Source: Streptomyces diacarni (GTDB lineage Bacteria; Actinomycetota; Actinomycetes; Streptomycetales; Streptomycetaceae). From it: a DNA stretch of 64,000 nucleotides. Position 1 is the stretch's first letter. The number at the start of each line of letters is the position of its first letter. The notes under the pieces are model-generated. The model had not been told where the DNA came from and made no database searches. It worked only from the letters and a program-made list of their open reading frames with translations. Positions 44,947 through 52,287 of the stretch are shown in pieces. The DNA lies in contig NZ_QOIN01000048.1 in NCBI RefSeq assembly GCF_003323715.1, positions 558,001 through 622,000 on the forward strand, read 5' to 3'. The translations under genes were made by a program, and so were the position numbers.

Positions 44947-45019
44947 GCCCCCGTTGTGTAGCGGCCTAGCACGCCGCCCTCTCAAGGCGGTAGCGCCGGT
45001 TCGAATCCGGTCGGGGGTA
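44947..45019 (+). tRNA. tRNA-Glu (CTC anticodon), copy 2
   Basis: Identical over 73 bases to the copy at 44839 and separated from it by a 35-base spacer. It is probably co-transcribed with the preceding tRNAs and followed by a terminator at 45029. Confidence 0.96.
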
Positions 45020-45028
45020 CTCGATCAC

Positions 45029-45058
45029 GAAGGCCCCGCACCTCGGTGCGGGGCCTTC
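45029..45058. terminator. Terminator of the tRNA cluster
   Basis: GAAGGCCCCGCAC (45029-45041), CTCG loop, GTGCGGGGCCTTC (45046-45058): a 13-bp perfect stem. It also serves the convergent MerR gene. Confidence 0.8.
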
Positions 45059-45065
45059 GGCGTTC

Positions 45066-45719
45066 TCACCACTCCTCCGGCCGCCCGGTGCGCCGGGCCG
45101 ACTCCTGGGCCTGCGCCAGCCGCCGCAGGGCGAGCAGTACGGGCTCGTGCAGCACTGTCAGCGCCACACTCGCCTCCACCTGCTCCTCCTCGCTCGTGAA
45201 GTGCTCCAGCATGTCCAGATCCGCTTCGGCGGCGCGCTCCGCGGCCCGGGCGTAGGGCAGCAGTCCTTCCGCGTCGTGCGGGTAGCCGAGGCCGGCCAGC
45301 GCCGCGACGGTGCGCACCAGGGCCTGTCCCGGCGGGGAGTCGAGGTCCTCCGATGGCCAGCCGAGCCGCTGGAGCAGCGCTGCGACCTGCGTGCGGGCGG
45401 CTGCCGTCTCCTCGGCCGTGGCCTCGCGGGTGCGTGCGGGTGCGGGCTGGGGTATGGCCCATACCGCGGCGCCCAGCCTGTCGTGCCGGGTGAGTCCCTC
45501 GTCGTCCACGGCGGCGAGCACCTCACGCGCCGTGGCCACCGGGACGCCGCCCACCTGGATCAGCGCGCGCACCAGCCGTAGCCGGCGCAGGTGCGTGCCG
45601 TCGTACTCGGCCTGGGTGGCGCTGAGTCGTCGGCCCGGTGGAAGGAGGCCCTCACGCAGATAGAACTTGATCGTCGCGGTGGACACACCGCTGCGGGCGC
45701 TGAGTTCGGCCAGCCGCAT
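45066..45719 (-). CDS. MerR-family transcriptional regulator
   Basis: A 217-residue protein with an N-terminal MerR helix-turn-helix (MRLAELSARSGVSTATIKFYLREGLLPPGRRLSATQAEYDGTHLRRLRLVRALIQVGGVPV). The C-terminal ~130 residues are a helical effector region without the cysteines of metal-sensing MerR proteins, so a small-molecule ligand is more likely. It is divergent from a DUF4188 gene, with two 17-bp palindromes between. The expected target is that gene and itself. Confidence 0.9.
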   Translation of the reverse strand: MRLAELSARSGVSTATIKFYLREGLLPPGRRLSATQAEYDGTHLRRLRLVRALIQVGGVPVATAREVLAAVDDEGLTRHDRLGAAVWAIPQPAPARTREATAEETAAARTQVAALLQRLGWPSEDLDSPPGQALVRTVAALAGLGYPHDAEGLLPYARAAERAAEADLDMLEHFTSEEEQVEASVALTVLHEPVLLALRRLAQAQESARRTGRPEEW

Positions 45720-45749
45720 CGTTTCTCATTTCCCCTGGCGCTCACGTCT

Positions 45750-45789
45750 GGATAGTGTCACTATCCAAGCATGGGTAGTGACACTATCC
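45750..45789. promoter_or_regulatory. Paired 17-bp palindromes between MerR and DUF4188 genes
   Basis: GGATAGTG-T-CACTATCC (45750-45766, perfect) and GGGTAGTG-A-CACTATCC (45773-45789, one mismatched pair), centres 23 bases apart. Placement in a 96-bp divergent region marks them as a strong operator candidate for the adjacent MerR protein. Confidence 0.65.
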
Positions 45790-45815
45790 AAAGCGTCGGC
45801 CCAGGGAGGGGTCTC

Positions 45816-46310
45816 ATGAGTGATGCCGTACTGCGGGGGCGGATGACGGCCGAGGCGGAGGGAGACGTGGTGGTCTTCCTCATCGGCATGCGGATCAACC
45901 GCTTCCGGGCGGTTCGCGCGTGGCTGCCGGTGTTCCGGGCCATGCCGCGCATGATGCGGGAACTGGCGGCCGAACCGGCCCACGGGTTGCTCGCCCACAG
46001 GGTCCTCCTCAGTGGGCCGCGCGAATTCGCCGTGCTCCAGTACTGGGAGTCCACCGGCAAACTGCTGTCCTACGCCTCGGCCGGGGACCTGGAACACCGG
46101 CCGGCGTGGGCCGCGTTCAACCGCCGGGCCAGGGCCGCCGACGGCGCGGTCGGCATCTGGCACGAGACGTACGCGGTGCCCGCGGGCTTCCGTGAAGCCG
46201 TCTATGTCGACATGCCGCGCTACGGACTGGCGGCGGCGCACCAGGCGGTGCCCGTCAGGAGCGGCCGCGACCGGGCCGCCCAGCGGCTGGCGGCCGGAGC
46301 GGAAGCGTGA
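45816..46310 (+). CDS. DUF4188 protein
   Basis: A 164-residue protein with the DUF4188 pattern VVVFLIGMRINRFRAVRAWLPVFRAMPRMMREL and EFAVLQYWESTGKLLSYA, ending VPAGFREAVYVDMPRYGLAAA. It is probably a dimeric alpha-beta barrel, monooxygenase-like fold; no catalysis is established. ATG 45816 follows GGGAGG; the Met at 45771 lies inside the operator region and is rejected. It is regulated, by inference, by the divergent MerR protein. Confidence 0.85.
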   Translation: MSDAVLRGRMTAEAEGDVVVFLIGMRINRFRAVRAWLPVFRAMPRMMRELAAEPAHGLLAHRVLLSGPREFAVLQYWESTGKLLSYASAGDLEHRPAWAAFNRRARAADGAVGIWHETYAVPAGFREAVYVDMPRYGLAAAHQAVPVRSGRDRAAQRLAAGAEA

Positions 46311-46396
46311 CGCCCGACGTCACCGGGCGGTCCCGCGGCGCACGATCCGCCCGGGTCGTCCGGTGACGTCGCGGAGTGTGCGGTGTCCCTCACACG

Positions 46397-46440
46397 CCGG
46401 ACCGCGTCCGCCGGCTCGGAAGTCGGCGGACGCGGTCCGG
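46397..46440. terminator. Bidirectional terminator between DUF4188 and ndgR
   Basis: A 17-bp perfect stem (46397-46413 with 46424-46440), 10-base loop, beginning CCGGACCGCGTCC. A second inverted repeat, CGACGTCACCGG (46315-46326)/(46360-46371), lies just before. The genes are convergent. Confidence 0.8.
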
Positions 46441-46484
46441 TACGCGACGGAGCGGCCGGCGGTGCGGCCGGCCCGTGAGGGGCG

Positions 46485-47201
46485 TCAGCTCGGGCGGCGC
46501 AGGGACTCGCTGAGGCGGGCAGCGGCGTCCACGATGGCCTGGGCGTGCATGCGGCCGGGGTGGCGGGTCAGCCGCTCGATCGGGCCGGAGACGGAGACGG
46601 CGGCCACGACGCGGTTGGAGGGGCCGCGCACGGGCGCGGAGACGGAGGCGACGCCCGGTTCGCGCTCGCCGATCGACTGGGCCCAGCCCCGGCGCCGTAC
46701 GCCGGAGAGCGCGGTGGCGGTGAACCGGGCGCCCTGCAGCCCGCGGTGCAGCCGCTCGGGCTCTTCCCAGGCCATCAGGATCTGCGCGGCCGAGCCCGCC
46801 TTCATCGGCAGCGTGGAGCCGACCGGGACGGTGTCGCGCAGCCCGGAGAGGCGTTCGGCGGCGGCGACGCAGATGCGCATGTCACCCTGGCGCCGGTAGA
46901 GCTGGGCGCTCTCGCCGGTCACGTCCCGTAGGTGGGTGAGTACGGGGCTCGCCGAGGCGAGCAGCCGGTCCTCGCCCGCCGCCGCGGCCAGTTCGCCCAG
47001 CCGCGGGCCGAGTATGAAGCGGCCCTGCATGTCGCGGGCCACCATGCGGTGGTGTTCGAGGGCCACCGCCAGCCGGTGCGCCGTGGGGCGCGCGAGCCCG
47101 GTCGCGGAGACCAGCCCGGCGAGGGTGGCCGGACCGGACTCCAGAGCGCTCAGTACCAGAGCCGCCTTGTCGAGAACGCCGACGCCGCTAGAGTTGTCCA
47201 T
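46485..47201 (-). CDS. ndgR: IclR-family regulator NdgR (branched-chain amino acid and secondary metabolism control)
   Basis: A 238-residue IclR protein: N-terminal winged helix (SGVGVLDKAALVLSALESGPATLAGLVSATGLARPTAHRLAVALE) and C-terminal ligand domain. Length, sequence start and divergence from leuCD match NdgR/AreB of Streptomyces, known to regulate leuCD and amino-acid-dependent growth. ATG 47201 gives the family start MDNSSGVG; the frame is open upstream but runs into the operator region. No strong ribosome binding site is seen, so the mRNA may be leaderless. Confidence 0.94.
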   Translation of the reverse strand: MDNSSGVGVLDKAALVLSALESGPATLAGLVSATGLARPTAHRLAVALEHHRMVARDMQGRFILGPRLGELAAAAGEDRLLASASPVLTHLRDVTGESAQLYRRQGDMRICVAAAERLSGLRDTVPVGSTLPMKAGSAAQILMAWEEPERLHRGLQGARFTATALSGVRRRGWAQSIGEREPGVASVSAPVRGPSNRVVAAVSVSGPIERLTRHPGRMHAQAIVDAAARLSESLRRPS

Positions 47202-47215
47202 GCGTCGATACTCGC

Positions 47216-47232
47216 GTCTCATAGTGTGAAAC
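47216..47232. promoter_or_regulatory. Candidate NdgR operator between ndgR and leuC
   Basis: GTCTCA-TAGTG-TGAAAC (47216-47232) is an imperfect dyad (5 of 6 pairs) about 15 bases upstream of the ndgR start. NdgR-type proteins bind the ndgR-leuC intergenic region; this dyad is the best candidate seen. Confidence 0.5.
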
Positions 47233-47280
47233 GCAAGTTCAATTTTCCGGGCGACCCGCCAACCTTGAAGGACGGCCGCC

Positions 47281-47316
47281 GCTCCTGGGGGTCCCCCCCC
47301 CGGCCGAAGGCTGGGG
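47281..47316. repeat. Streptomyces-type dispersed palindromic repeat
   Basis: GCTCCTGGGGGTCC followed by a C run and GGCCGAAGGCTGGGG matches a short GGGGGTCCCCC/CCGAAGGCTGGGG element that I recognise as scattered in intergenic regions of Streptomyces genomes. It lies in the leuC 5' region. Only one copy was noticed in this window. Confidence 0.5.
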
Positions 47317-47371
47317 CGGCGGAAAGCATCTCGACATGTGGTCGGCAGCGCTGCCGGCCGGAGGGAAAGCG

Positions 47372-48796
47372 ATGGGACGCACACTCGCGGAGAAAGTCTG
47401 GGACGACCACGTCGTCAGGCGCGTGGAAGGCGAGCCGGACCTGCTCTTCATCGATCTCCACCTGCTCCACGAGGTGACCAGCCCGCAGGCCTTCGACGGC
47501 CTTCGCAAGGCGGGCCGCGGCGTGCGGCGCACCGACCTGACCCTCGCGACCGAGGACCACAACACCCCGACCCTGGACATCGACAAGCCGATCGCCGACC
47601 CGGTCTCACGCACCCAGCTGGAGACGCTGCGCAAGAACTGCGCCGACTTCGGCGTCAGGCTGCACCCGCTGGGCGACGTCGAGCAGGGCGTCGTCCACGT
47701 CGTCGGCCCGCAGCTGGGGCTGACGCAGCCGGGCACCACGGTGGTCTGCGGCGACAGCCACACCTCCACCCACGGCGCCTTCGGGGCGCTGGCCTTCGGG
47801 ATCGGCACCTCGCAGGTCGAGCACGTGCTGGCCACGCAGACGCTGCCGATGGCGCCGTTCAAGACCATGGCGGTCACCGTGAACGGCGAGCTGCCCGAGG
47901 ACGTCACCGCCAAGGACCTGATCCTGGCGATCATCGCCCGCATCGGCACCGGCGGCGGCCAGGGCTATGTGATCGAGTACCGCGGTGAGGCCATCGAGAA
48001 GCTGTCGATGGAGGCCCGGATGACGATCTGCAACATGTCCATCGAGGCGGGCGCCCGCGCCGGGATGATCGCCCCGGACGAGACGACCTTCGCCTATGTC
48101 GAGGGCCGCGAGCACGCCCCGCAGGGCGAGGAGTGGGAGGCGGCGGTCGCCTACTGGAAGACGCTGCGCACCGACGAGGACGCCGTCTTCGACCACGAGG
48201 TGGTCATCGAGGCCTCCGAACTGGCGCCGTTCGTCACCTGGGGCACGAACCCGGGCCAGGGCGCCCCGCTGTCCCAGGCGGTGCCGGACCCGGCCACCTT
48301 CCAGGACGTCAGTGCGAAACTGGCCGCCGAGAAGGCCCTGGAGTACATGGGCCTGAGCGCCGGTCAGCCGCTGCGCGAGGTCACCGTGGACACCGTCTTC
48401 GTCGGCTCGTGCACCAACGGCCGCATCGAGGACCTGCGTTCGGCGGCCACCGTGCTGGAGGGCCGCAGCGTGGCGGACGGTGTGCGGATGCTGGTGGTAC
48501 CCGGCTCCGTCCGGGTGGCGCTGCAGGCCGTCGAGGAGGGGCTGGACAAGGTGTTCACCGCCGCCGGCGCCGAGTGGCGGCACGCAGGATGCTCGATGTG
48601 CCTGGGCATGAACCCCGACCAGCTCCAGCCGGGTGAGCGCGCCGCCTCCACCTCGAACCGCAACTTCGAGGGCAGGCAGGGCAAGGGCGGGCGCACCCAC
48701 CTGGTGTCGCCGCAGGTCGCGGCGGCGACAGCGGTACTGGGCCATCTGGCCTCGCCCGCCGACCTGGCCGACGTACGCGAACCGGCAACGGTCTGA
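47372..48796 (+). CDS. leuC: 3-isopropylmalate dehydratase large subunit
   Basis: An aconitase-family [4Fe-4S] enzyme isomerising 2- to 3-isopropylmalate. The 474-residue protein has cluster cysteines in VFVGSCTNGR and HAGCSMCLGMNPD and the motif VCGDSHTSTHGAFGALAFGIGTSQVEHVLATQ. ATG 47372 follows GGAGGG at 6 bases; the upstream Met at 47336 is rejected. leuD follows after 32 bases. Control by the divergent NdgR is known for this arrangement. Confidence 0.97.
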   Translation: MGRTLAEKVWDDHVVRRVEGEPDLLFIDLHLLHEVTSPQAFDGLRKAGRGVRRTDLTLATEDHNTPTLDIDKPIADPVSRTQLETLRKNCADFGVRLHPLGDVEQGVVHVVGPQLGLTQPGTTVVCGDSHTSTHGAFGALAFGIGTSQVEHVLATQTLPMAPFKTMAVTVNGELPEDVTAKDLILAIIARIGTGGGQGYVIEYRGEAIEKLSMEARMTICNMSIEAGARAGMIAPDETTFAYVEGREHAPQGEEWEAAVAYWKTLRTDEDAVFDHEVVIEASELAPFVTWGTNPGQGAPLSQAVPDPATFQDVSAKLAAEKALEYMGLSAGQPLREVTVDTVFVGSCTNGRIEDLRSAATVLEGRSVADGVRMLVVPGSVRVALQAVEEGLDKVFTAAGAEWRHAGCSMCLGMNPDQLQPGERAASTSNRNFEGRQGKGGRTHLVSPQVAAATAVLGHLASPADLADVREPATV

Positions 48797-48828
48797 CAAG
48801 CGCAAGGCACCCGAGGGAGACGCAACAG

Positions 48829-49422
48829 ATGGAAGCCTTCACCACCCACACAGGCCGGGCCGTACCGCTGCGCCGCAGCAACGTCGACACCGACCAGATC
48901 ATCCCCGCGCACTGGCTGAAGAAGGTCACCCGCGACGGTTTCGAGGACGGGCTGTTCGAGGCCTGGCGCAAGGACCCTGACTTCGTGCTCAATCAGCCGG
49001 CCCACCAGGGCGCCACGGTGCTGGTCGCGGGCTCCGACTTCGGTACGGGATCCTCGCGCGAGCACGCGGTCTGGGCCCTGCAGAACTACGGCTTCAAGGC
49101 CGTCATCTCCTCCCGGTTCGCCGACATCTTCCGCGGCAACTCGCTGAAGAACGGCCTGCTCACGGTCGTGCTGCCGCAGGAGACGGTGGACGCGCTGTGG
49201 GAGCTGACGGAGGCGGAGCCGACCGCCGAGGTGACCGTCGACCTGGTGAACCGCAAGGTCGTGGCCCCCGGCGTCGAGGCGGACTTCGAGCTCGACGAGA
49301 ACGCGCGCTGGCGGCTGCTGGAGGGGCTGGACGACATCAGCCTCACCCTGAAGAACGAGGAGGCCATCGCGGAGTTCGAGGCCTCCCGCGCGGCCTTCAA
49401 GCCCCGGACGCTGGCCGCCTGA
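48829..49422 (+). CDS. leuD: 3-isopropylmalate dehydratase small subunit
   Basis: The 197-residue swivelling-domain subunit that completes the LeuCD enzyme. It shows FTTHTGRAVPLRRSNVDTDQIIPAHWLKKV, VLVAGSDFGTGSSREHAVWALQNYGFKAVISSRFADIFRGNSLKNGLL. ATG 48829 follows GGGAG at 9 bases. It is co-transcribed with leuC and ends at the hairpin at 49451. Confidence 0.97.
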   Translation: MEAFTTHTGRAVPLRRSNVDTDQIIPAHWLKKVTRDGFEDGLFEAWRKDPDFVLNQPAHQGATVLVAGSDFGTGSSREHAVWALQNYGFKAVISSRFADIFRGNSLKNGLLTVVLPQETVDALWELTEAEPTAEVTVDLVNRKVVAPGVEADFELDENARWRLLEGLDDISLTLKNEEAIAEFEASRAAFKPRTLAA

Positions 49423-49450
49423 GCCCCCTTCACCGCCTGTCAGAACCTCT

Positions 49451-49483
49451 CCGCGCCCCCGCCGCAATCCGGTGGGGGCGCGG
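49451..49483. terminator. Terminator after leuCD, within a 356-bp gap
   Basis: CCGCGCCCCC (49451-49460) pairs with GGGGGCGCGG (49474-49483), extended by three inner pairs including a G-U. The rest of 49423-49778 shows AT-rich promoter-like sequence near 49590-49630 (TTGACG in TTAGTCTTGACG) but no gene. Confidence 0.7.
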
Positions 49484-49778
49484 TGCTGTGCGGGCGGGCC
49501 GCGGGGGCTCGGGGATGCGGGGGCCCGGGAAGGCGGTGCCGTAGTGACGCGCTGACGCAGACAGGAGCACACGTGCGCCACTGAATGACGTGAATTAGTC
49601 TTGACGTCGGCTCTTGTCGCACCAAAGAACAGTGCCGTTCGCGACGCGCCAGCCCGACTCGTCGCGAGGGGGTCAACTCGGCTGCTGCCCAGTCGAGTTG
49701 CCGTCCACACCTCGTGAGGACCCGCCCGACGTTGACCCGCTGGAAGCGACAACTCACCCCAGATGGCACAATCACCGC

Positions 49779-50033
49779 ATGGAACGCGACGGTCAACTGG
49801 AGATCTACGACCGACTCGCCGCCCGACTCAAGGAGGCGCACTCCCGAGTGCGCTCCCCGCAAATCCCACAGAGCGCACGGGTCGCGCTGACCCGGAAGCT
49901 GCTCGTCATCACCGCGGCTTCCAAACACGATCTCGCCGATGCCGAACGGCGTCTGGAGCGTCTGATGGCCGACCTCGACGAGGGACGATTCACCGCAGGG
50001 CGGGGGGACGTGTGCGCGGACGGAACTCCGTGA
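49779..50033 (+). CDS. Conserved small hypothetical protein upstream of hupS
   Basis: An 84-residue protein starting MERDGQLEIYDRLAARLKEAHSRV, predicted largely helical and charged, with a coiled-coil-like C-terminal half (SKHDLADAERRLERLMADLDEG). No signal peptide or known motif. CACAAT lies six bases before the ATG with no ribosome binding site, suggesting a leaderless mRNA; upstream in-frame starts give a non-conserved-looking extension. A gene at this place between leuD and hupS is usual in Streptomyces. Function unknown. Confidence 0.75.
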   Translation: MERDGQLEIYDRLAARLKEAHSRVRSPQIPQSARVALTRKLLVITAASKHDLADAERRLERLMADLDEGRFTAGRGDVCADGTP

Positions 50034-50078
50034 CGGGCGAGTTCGTTGCGACACAAGGGTGATTCGCCCGTTTCGTGT

Positions 50079-50107
50079 TTGATTTGCGGTATATATCTGC
50101 CTAACGT
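50079..50107 (+). promoter_or_regulatory. Promoter of hupS
   Basis: TTGATT (50079-50084), 17-base spacer containing TATATAT, TAACGT (50102-50107). The predicted transcription start near 50114 leaves a 5' leader of about 44 bases to the GTG start. Confidence 0.6.
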
Positions 50108-50157
50108 GCGAAAAAGCTGAACACATTCGTTCCGGCAATGTCTCCGAAGGGGAAGAC

Positions 50158-50796
50158 GTGAACAAGGCGCAGCTCGTTGAAGCTATCCAAGATGACCTCG
50201 GTGGACGCCAGGACGCCGCCAAGGCGGTCGATGTCGTACTGGACGCGATCGTCCGTGCGGTTGTCGCCGGTGAGCGTGTTTCGGTCACCGGCTTCGGCTC
50301 CTTTGAGAAGGTCGACCGCCCGGCCCGTTACGCTCGCAATCCGCAGACCGGTGAACGCGTCCGGGTCAAGAAGACCTCGGTGCCGCGCTTCCGCGCAGGT
50401 GCCGGTTTCAAGGAACTGGTGAGCGGCGCGAAGAAGCTCCCCAAGAACGATGTCGCGGTCAAGAAGGCCCCCAAGGGCAGCCTCACCGGCGGCACGGCCA
50501 CCAAGAAGGCCACGGCCAAGAAGGCCGGCGCGAAGAAGGCCACGGCCAAGAAGACCACGGCCAAGAAGGCTCCGGCGGCGAAGAAGACCACCGCCAAGAA
50601 GGCCACCCCCGCCAAGAAGGCCCCGGCCAAGAGCACGGCGAAGAAGAGCACCGCGAAGAAGGCGCCGGCCAAGGCCCCGGCGAAGACCACGGCCAAGAAG
50701 GCCCCGGCGAAGAAGAGCACCGCCAAGAAGGCGCCGGCCCGCAAGACGGCCGCGCGCAAGACCACCGCGAAGAAGACCACCTCGCGCAGGCGGTAA
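50158..50796 (+). CDS. hupS: HU-family nucleoid protein with lysine-rich C-terminal tail (HupS)
   Basis: A 212-residue DNA-bending protein. Residues 1-91 are a complete HU domain (MNKAQLVEAIQDDLGGRQDAAKAVDVVLDAI ... VTGFGSFEKVDRPARYARNPQTGERV). The remaining ~120 residues are histone-H1-like repeats of AKKAP, AKKTT and AKKST units. This dual architecture marks HupS, which compacts DNA in Streptomyces spores. GTG 50158 follows AAGGGGA. The tail is encoded almost only by AAG, GCC/GCG, ACC and CCG codons, so tail length may vary by recombination. Confidence 0.96.
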   Translation: MNKAQLVEAIQDDLGGRQDAAKAVDVVLDAIVRAVVAGERVSVTGFGSFEKVDRPARYARNPQTGERVRVKKTSVPRFRAGAGFKELVSGAKKLPKNDVAVKKAPKGSLTGGTATKKATAKKAGAKKATAKKTTAKKAPAAKKTTAKKATPAKKAPAKSTAKKSTAKKAPAKAPAKTTAKKAPAKKSTAKKAPARKTAARKTTAKKTTSRRR

Positions 50797-50821
50797 GGAC
50801 GCGGAGGCGGACACCGCACTC

Positions 50822-50946
50822 CGCCGCCCCGCCCGCAGGCGGGGCGAAACGATCCCTCTCCCGGACCAGGGCCCCGGGAAAGGGACCAGGCGGCACCATG
50901 CCGCGTCGGCAACGCCGGGCCGGGCTCCCTCGGGGGAGCCCGGCCC
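50822..50946. terminator. Two hairpins after hupS
   Basis: CGCCCCGCC/GGCGGGGCG (50822-50830 with 50835-50843, CGCA loop) and a 13-bp perfect stem GGGCCGGGCTCCC (50917-50929) with its complement (50934-50946, TCGG loop). Both are plausible terminators. Confidence 0.7.
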
Positions 50947-50989
50947 GCGGCCGTTCGGCCCCTCGCACCTTGTACCGAGCCCGCGCAGC

Positions 50990-51095
50990 GCGCCGAGCGC
51001 CGAGCGCGCCTGGCCCCACGAGTTCGCTGAGCCCGTGGAGCGCGCTGAGCTTGTGGAGGGCTGAGCCAGTGGAGCGCGCCGAGCCCGTGAAGACG
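50990..51095. repeat. Degenerate short tandem repeats between hupS and the cofC operon
   Basis: Imperfect copies of a GAGCCCGTGGAGCGCGC-like unit recur (for example at 51028-51046 and 51064-51090, with a partial GAGCGCC copy near 51000). They lie in the 335-bp gap 50797-51131, which contains no convincing gene. Origin and role are unknown. Confidence 0.45.
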
Positions 51096-51131
51096 CCCGG
51101 GCAGCCGTTCACCGGGTCCCCGGACACCCGT

Positions 51132-51335
51132 TCACAGGGTCTGCAGCGTCACCAGAGTCACGCGGCGGTCCGTTCCGTCGCCCTCGGTCTCGATCCGCAC
51201 GCGCTGTCCCGCGCGCAGCAGCAGGAGGCCGCCCGCGTCGAACGCGGCCGCGTCGAAGGTGAGCGGGGTGCCGTCGTCGAGCAGTACGCTGCCCGAGCGC
51301 GAGTCCGGATCGTAGGTGTATGCCGTGGCCTGCAT
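51132..51335 (-). CDS. Small beta-rich protein (cold-shock-like), unknown function
   Basis: A 67-residue protein starting MQATAYTYDPDSRSGSVLLDDG and ending RVTLVTLQTL. The pattern of short beta strands and GSVLLDDGTPLTF followed by LRAGQRVRIE resembles a cold-shock/OB fold without clear RNP motifs. It begins nine bases after the cofC stop on the same strand, so it is probably co-transcribed. The function is unknown. Confidence 0.75.
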   Translation of the reverse strand: MQATAYTYDPDSRSGSVLLDDGTPLTFDAAAFDAGGLLLLRAGQRVRIETEGDGTDRRVTLVTLQTL

Positions 51336-51344
51336 GGCGGAAGC

Positions 51345-52016
51345 CTAGCCGCAGCGGTCGGCCGCCCGCCTCGCCAGCAGTCCCGCGGTGGAATCGCCGA
51401 CACCCAGTGCCAGCGCGGCGCGCAGGTCGGCGGGCGTGTCCACGTCCTGGCGCACGCTGCGCACCCGCCGCGCGTCCAGTTCCCACGCCCCCGACGCCCG
51501 GTGCCGGGCTCGTGAGGGGCCCCCGAAAGCGGGGGAAAGCGCGACGCCTGGCAGGGCCGTCAACAGCGTTGTTCCGATTTCCGCGGCGTCGGGCAGAAAA
51601 GCGCGGCGGAATTGTGCGGCCGCATTCAGCACGCGCGCCAATTCGGCGGGGCGCAGGGCGGGGAGATCGGCGTTCAGCGCGGCGAGGGCCGTGTGCGGGT
51701 GCCGGGCGCGCGCGGCACCCGCACCGTGGGCGAGGGCGGCGTTGAGGCCGTCCCCCGGTTCGTCCGGCACCCGGTGGGCGCCCAGCACCTCCAGCGCCCG
51801 TGCGGCCAGCGGATCGTCCGTGACAACCACCACATCCCGCACGGCGGCGCAGGTGAGCGCGGCGCGCACCGTGTCCTCGGCGAACGCCAGCGCGAGCTGC
51901 GGCAGGGGAACGCCGGGGACGGCGCCCGTCAGCCTGCTCTTGGCCCGAGTCAGAGGCTTCAGCGGTACCACGAGGGTCCAGTCCACGGGCGTCACATGGG
52001 GCTGCATCGGCCCCAT
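51345..52016 (-). CDS. cofC: Phosphoenolpyruvate/2-phospholactate guanylyltransferase (coenzyme F420 biosynthesis)
   Basis: A 223-residue nucleotidyltransferase activating the three-carbon acid (PEP in actinobacteria, where it is called FbiD) with GTP for F420 synthesis. Motifs: WTLVVPLKPLTRAKSRL near the N-terminus, VVVVTDDPLAARAL, and LNADLPALRPAEL. ATG 52016 or 52007 are both possible; the weak AGGCGAGA upstream favours 52016. The long open frame beyond is divergent promoter DNA. It is divergent from plsC across 271 bases. Confidence 0.88.
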   Translation of the reverse strand: MGPMQPHVTPVDWTLVVPLKPLTRAKSRLTGAVPGVPLPQLALAFAEDTVRAALTCAAVRDVVVVTDDPLAARALEVLGAHRVPDEPGDGLNAALAHGAGAARARHPHTALAALNADLPALRPAELARVLNAAAQFRRAFLPDAAEIGTTLLTALPGVALSPAFGGPSRARHRASGAWELDARRVRSVRQDVDTPADLRAALALGVGDSTAGLLARRAADRCG

Positions 52017-52287
52017 TCTCGCCTGCCCGCCCGGCGTCGGCGCAGGGGCGGGGTTACCGTGTGCCCCGCGACCGGGCACGGACAGTGTGCTCGACAGCGG
52101 GGCGGTTGGTGGCGACACTTGTGCGGTTGTCGATTGGCCCCCCACGTGGATGGGCCCCACAAGGAGCCCCCTGAAGGAGATGGTGTCCGGGTGTCCCGCC
52201 TCATCGTGCCCGCACCGGGAGCAAACCCGCGACCACCGGCCACACATGCCGGGAGCAACGGGAAGAAGGGGAACAAGGGGGCGCACG

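Noticed and set aside
44839..45019. Tandem tRNA-Glu copies as an attachment site duplication
   Set aside because: Both copies are complete tRNA genes with no integrase or mobile genes nearby; ordinary tRNA duplication.
51388..52287. Upstream extension of plsC by about 300 residues
   Set aside because: The extension is antisense to cofC and low complexity; ATG 52288 has a good ribosome binding site and matches the family start.
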